From: an uncultured Helicobacteraceae bacterium
GTDB lineage: Bacteria; Campylobacterota; Campylobacteria; Campylobacterales; UBA6016
Assembly (NCBI GenBank): GCA_937973585.1
Contig: CALJKN010000074.1
Coordinates: forward strand, 1-5,612
DNA: 5,612 nucleotides
Reading direction: 5' to 3'
In this document: positions 4,285 through 5,612 of the stretch, in pieces
How the letters are laid out: the number at the start of each line of letters is the position of its first letter
Position numbering within the stretch: position 1 is the first letter of the stretch
The notes under the pieces: model-generated
Told to the model about the DNA's origin: nothing
Database searches by the model: none
What the model saw: only the letters and a program-made list of their open reading frames with translations
Program-made: the position numbers and the translations under genes

Positions 4285-5612
4285 ATGAGCGAATACGGCG
4301 CCGGTAATATTAAAGTTCTAAAAGGTCTGGAAGCGGTAAGAAAAAGACCCGGTATGTATATCGGGGATACGAATGTCGGAGGATTACACCATCTGATATA
4401 TGAAGCGGTAGACAACTCTATAGACGAATCTATGGCCGGATATTGTGATACTATAGACGTAACACTGACAAAATCGGGTTCCGCTATAGTCAAAGACAAC
4501 GGTAGAGGTATTCCGGTAGATATACATCCGACAGAGGGGATATCTGCCGCTACGGTAGTTCTTACGGTACTCCACGCAGGCGGAAAATTTGACAAAGATA
4601 CGTACAAAGTATCAGGCGGTCTGCACGGGGTCGGTATCTCCGTCGTAAATGCCCTCTCCACAAAACTCCACGTTACAATCTATAAAAACGGCAAAGTCCA
4701 CGAACAAGACTTTGAAAAAGGGATTCCTCAAAACGAGTTAATGATTACCGGAGATACAAGAAAAAACGGTACTGTTGTAGAGTTTTGGCCGGATGGAACA
4801 ATATTTGAAACGGTTGAATTCCAATTTGATATCCTTGCTAAAAGATTTAAAGAGTTAGCCTACCTAAATCCTAAAATATCTATCACTCTAAACGATGAAA
4901 GAAACGGGGTAAAAGAGGTATACAAATTTGAAGGCGGTATAGCCCAGTTTGTCGAAGATATAAGCTCAAGAACAGCCCTTACAAAAGTAGTTTCATTTAG
5001 TGATAAACTAGAAGATATCGAAGCCGATATCGCTTTACTTTATAACGAGAGTTACGACGAAAAAGTATTCAGCTTTGTAAATAACATCAAAACGGCGGAC
5101 GGCGGAACTCACGAAAGCGGCTTTAGAGCGGGACTCACGAGGGCTATCACGGCATATGTAGAGGCAAACGCAAATGCCAGAGAAAAAGATACAAAAGTTA
5201 CCGGAGACGACGTAAGGGAGGGGCTTGTAGCTATCATCTCGGTACGTGTTCCGGAACCGCAATTTGAAGGTCAAACAAAAGGGAAACTAGGAAGTTCATA
5301 CGTTAGACCTCTAGTTCAAAAACTAGCATACGACAAACTGACAAAGTATTTTGAAGAGAACCCGATAGAGGCAAAGGCGATTATGAACAAAGCGCTCCTT
5401 GCCGCAAAAGGGAGAGAGGCTGCTAAAAAAGCCAGAGATTTGACCAGAAAAAAAGAGTCTATGTCTGTAGGGACACTCCCAGGAAAATTAGCCGATTGCC
5501 AGAGCAAAGATTCGGCTATCACGGAACTATATCTGGTGGAGGGCGACTCCGCAGGAGGTAGTGCCAAACAAGGTAGAAACAGGGTATTCCAAGCGATACT
5601 TCCACTAAAAGG
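4285..5612 (+). CDS. gyrB: DNA gyrase subunit B, N-terminal 442 residues, cut by right edge
   Basis: ATPase subunit of gyrase, which with GyrA introduces negative supercoils and removes positive supercoils ahead of replication forks. The window holds the first 442 codons with no stop. The GHKL ATPase domain (about 1-215) shows EAVDNSIDE at 40-48 with catalytic E40 and N44, DNGRGIP at 71-77, and GGLHGVG at 111-117. The transducer domain (about 216-385) has the QTK loop at 330-332. The TOPRIM domain opens with YLVEGDSAGGSAKQGRNR at 416-433, including E419 and D421, and continues to QAILPLK at the edge. These QTK and TOPRIM sequences identify GyrB; ParE is less likely given the typical position after dnaN. 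All motifs seen are intact. The remaining TOPRIM and C-terminal part lie outside. Confidence 0.96.
   Translation, partial: MSEYGAGNIKVLKGLEAVRKRPGMYIGDTNVGGLHHLIYEAVDNSIDESMAGYCDTIDVTLTKSGSAIVKDNGRGIPVDIHPTEGISAATVVLTVLHAGGKFDKDTYKVSGGLHGVGISVVNALSTKLHVTIYKNGKVHEQDFEKGIPQNELMITGDTRKNGTVVEFWPDGTIFETVEFQFDILAKRFKELAYLNPKISITLNDERNGVKEVYKFEGGIAQFVEDISSRTALTKVVSFSDKLEDIEADIALLYNESYDEKVFSFVNNIKTADGGTHESGFRAGLTRAITAYVEANANAREKDTKVTGDDVREGLVAIISVRVPEPQFEGQTKGKLGSSYVRPLVQKLAYDKLTKYFEENPIEAKAIMNKALLAAKGREAAKKARDLTRKKESMSVGTLPGKLADCQSKDSAITELYLVEGDSAGGSAKQGRNRVFQAILPLK

Noticed and set aside
4257..4661. Minus-strand frame of 134 codons opposite the start of gyrB, and similar minus-strand frames at 1768-2226, 3403-3747, 4069-4263, 4384-4575, 5035-5274 and 5316-5567
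   Set aside because: All are antisense to well-supported dnaA, dnaN or gyrB sequence, with no motifs and no independent start signals.
1..5612. CRISPR array, tRNA or rRNA gene, insertion sequence, or new multi-gene defence system
   Set aside because: I found no spaced direct repeats, RNA gene signatures or transposase. The only defence-type gene is one restriction-modification enzyme of a known kind; anything further would lie left of the window.

Overview
The window spans what looks like the chromosomal replication origin of a member of the Campylobacterota (formerly Epsilonproteobacteria). The evidence is gene content: a short ruvC divergent from a dnaA-dnaN-gyrB run, moderately AT-rich coding sequence with many ATA and AAA codons, and DnaA-box clusters in both the ruvC-dnaA and dnaA-dnaN gaps. 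That two-part origin is known from Helicobacter, Wolinella, Sulfurimonas and Arcobacter. I cannot name the genus; a Sulfurimonas, Sulfuricurvum or Sulfurovum-like organism is a guess.

Layout. Positions 1-993 (minus strand) hold the first 331 codons of a large single-chain restriction-modification enzyme: a PD-(D/E)XK nuclease, a helical linker, then the opening of an N6-adenine methyltransferase domain that runs off the left edge. A 78-bp gap with a clear TATAAT box separates it from ruvC (1072-1548, minus strand, TTG start), the Holliday-junction resolvase. The 157-bp ruvC-dnaA gap holds two exact TTATTCACA DnaA boxes and three degenerate ones; the last exact box sits just before the dnaA start codon. 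dnaA (1706-3034), dnaN (3173-4243) and the first 442 codons of gyrB (4285 to the right edge) follow on the plus strand.

The 138-bp dnaA-dnaN gap is the most structured non-coding stretch. In order it has an inverted repeat, a DnaA-box-like element at 3113-3121, a short GC-containing spacer, five trinucleotide repeats that read TAG TAG TAA TAG TAG on the minus strand (a DnaA-trio array), and an 18-bp run of pure A/T. This is the architecture of a DNA-unwinding site, so melting most likely starts here.

How it works together. DnaA binds the upstream cluster (probably also repressing its own gene) and the downstream cluster, spreads along the trio strand and opens the A/T run. DnaN is the sliding clamp for the polymerases loaded there, and GyrB is the ATPase subunit of gyrase, which relieves supercoiling ahead of the forks. 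All genes point away from the origin and are therefore co-oriented with replication. The restriction-modification gene looks like an accessory gene lodged beside this conserved core. I found no convincing new system; the origin architecture and the neighbouring restriction-modification gene are the points worth following.
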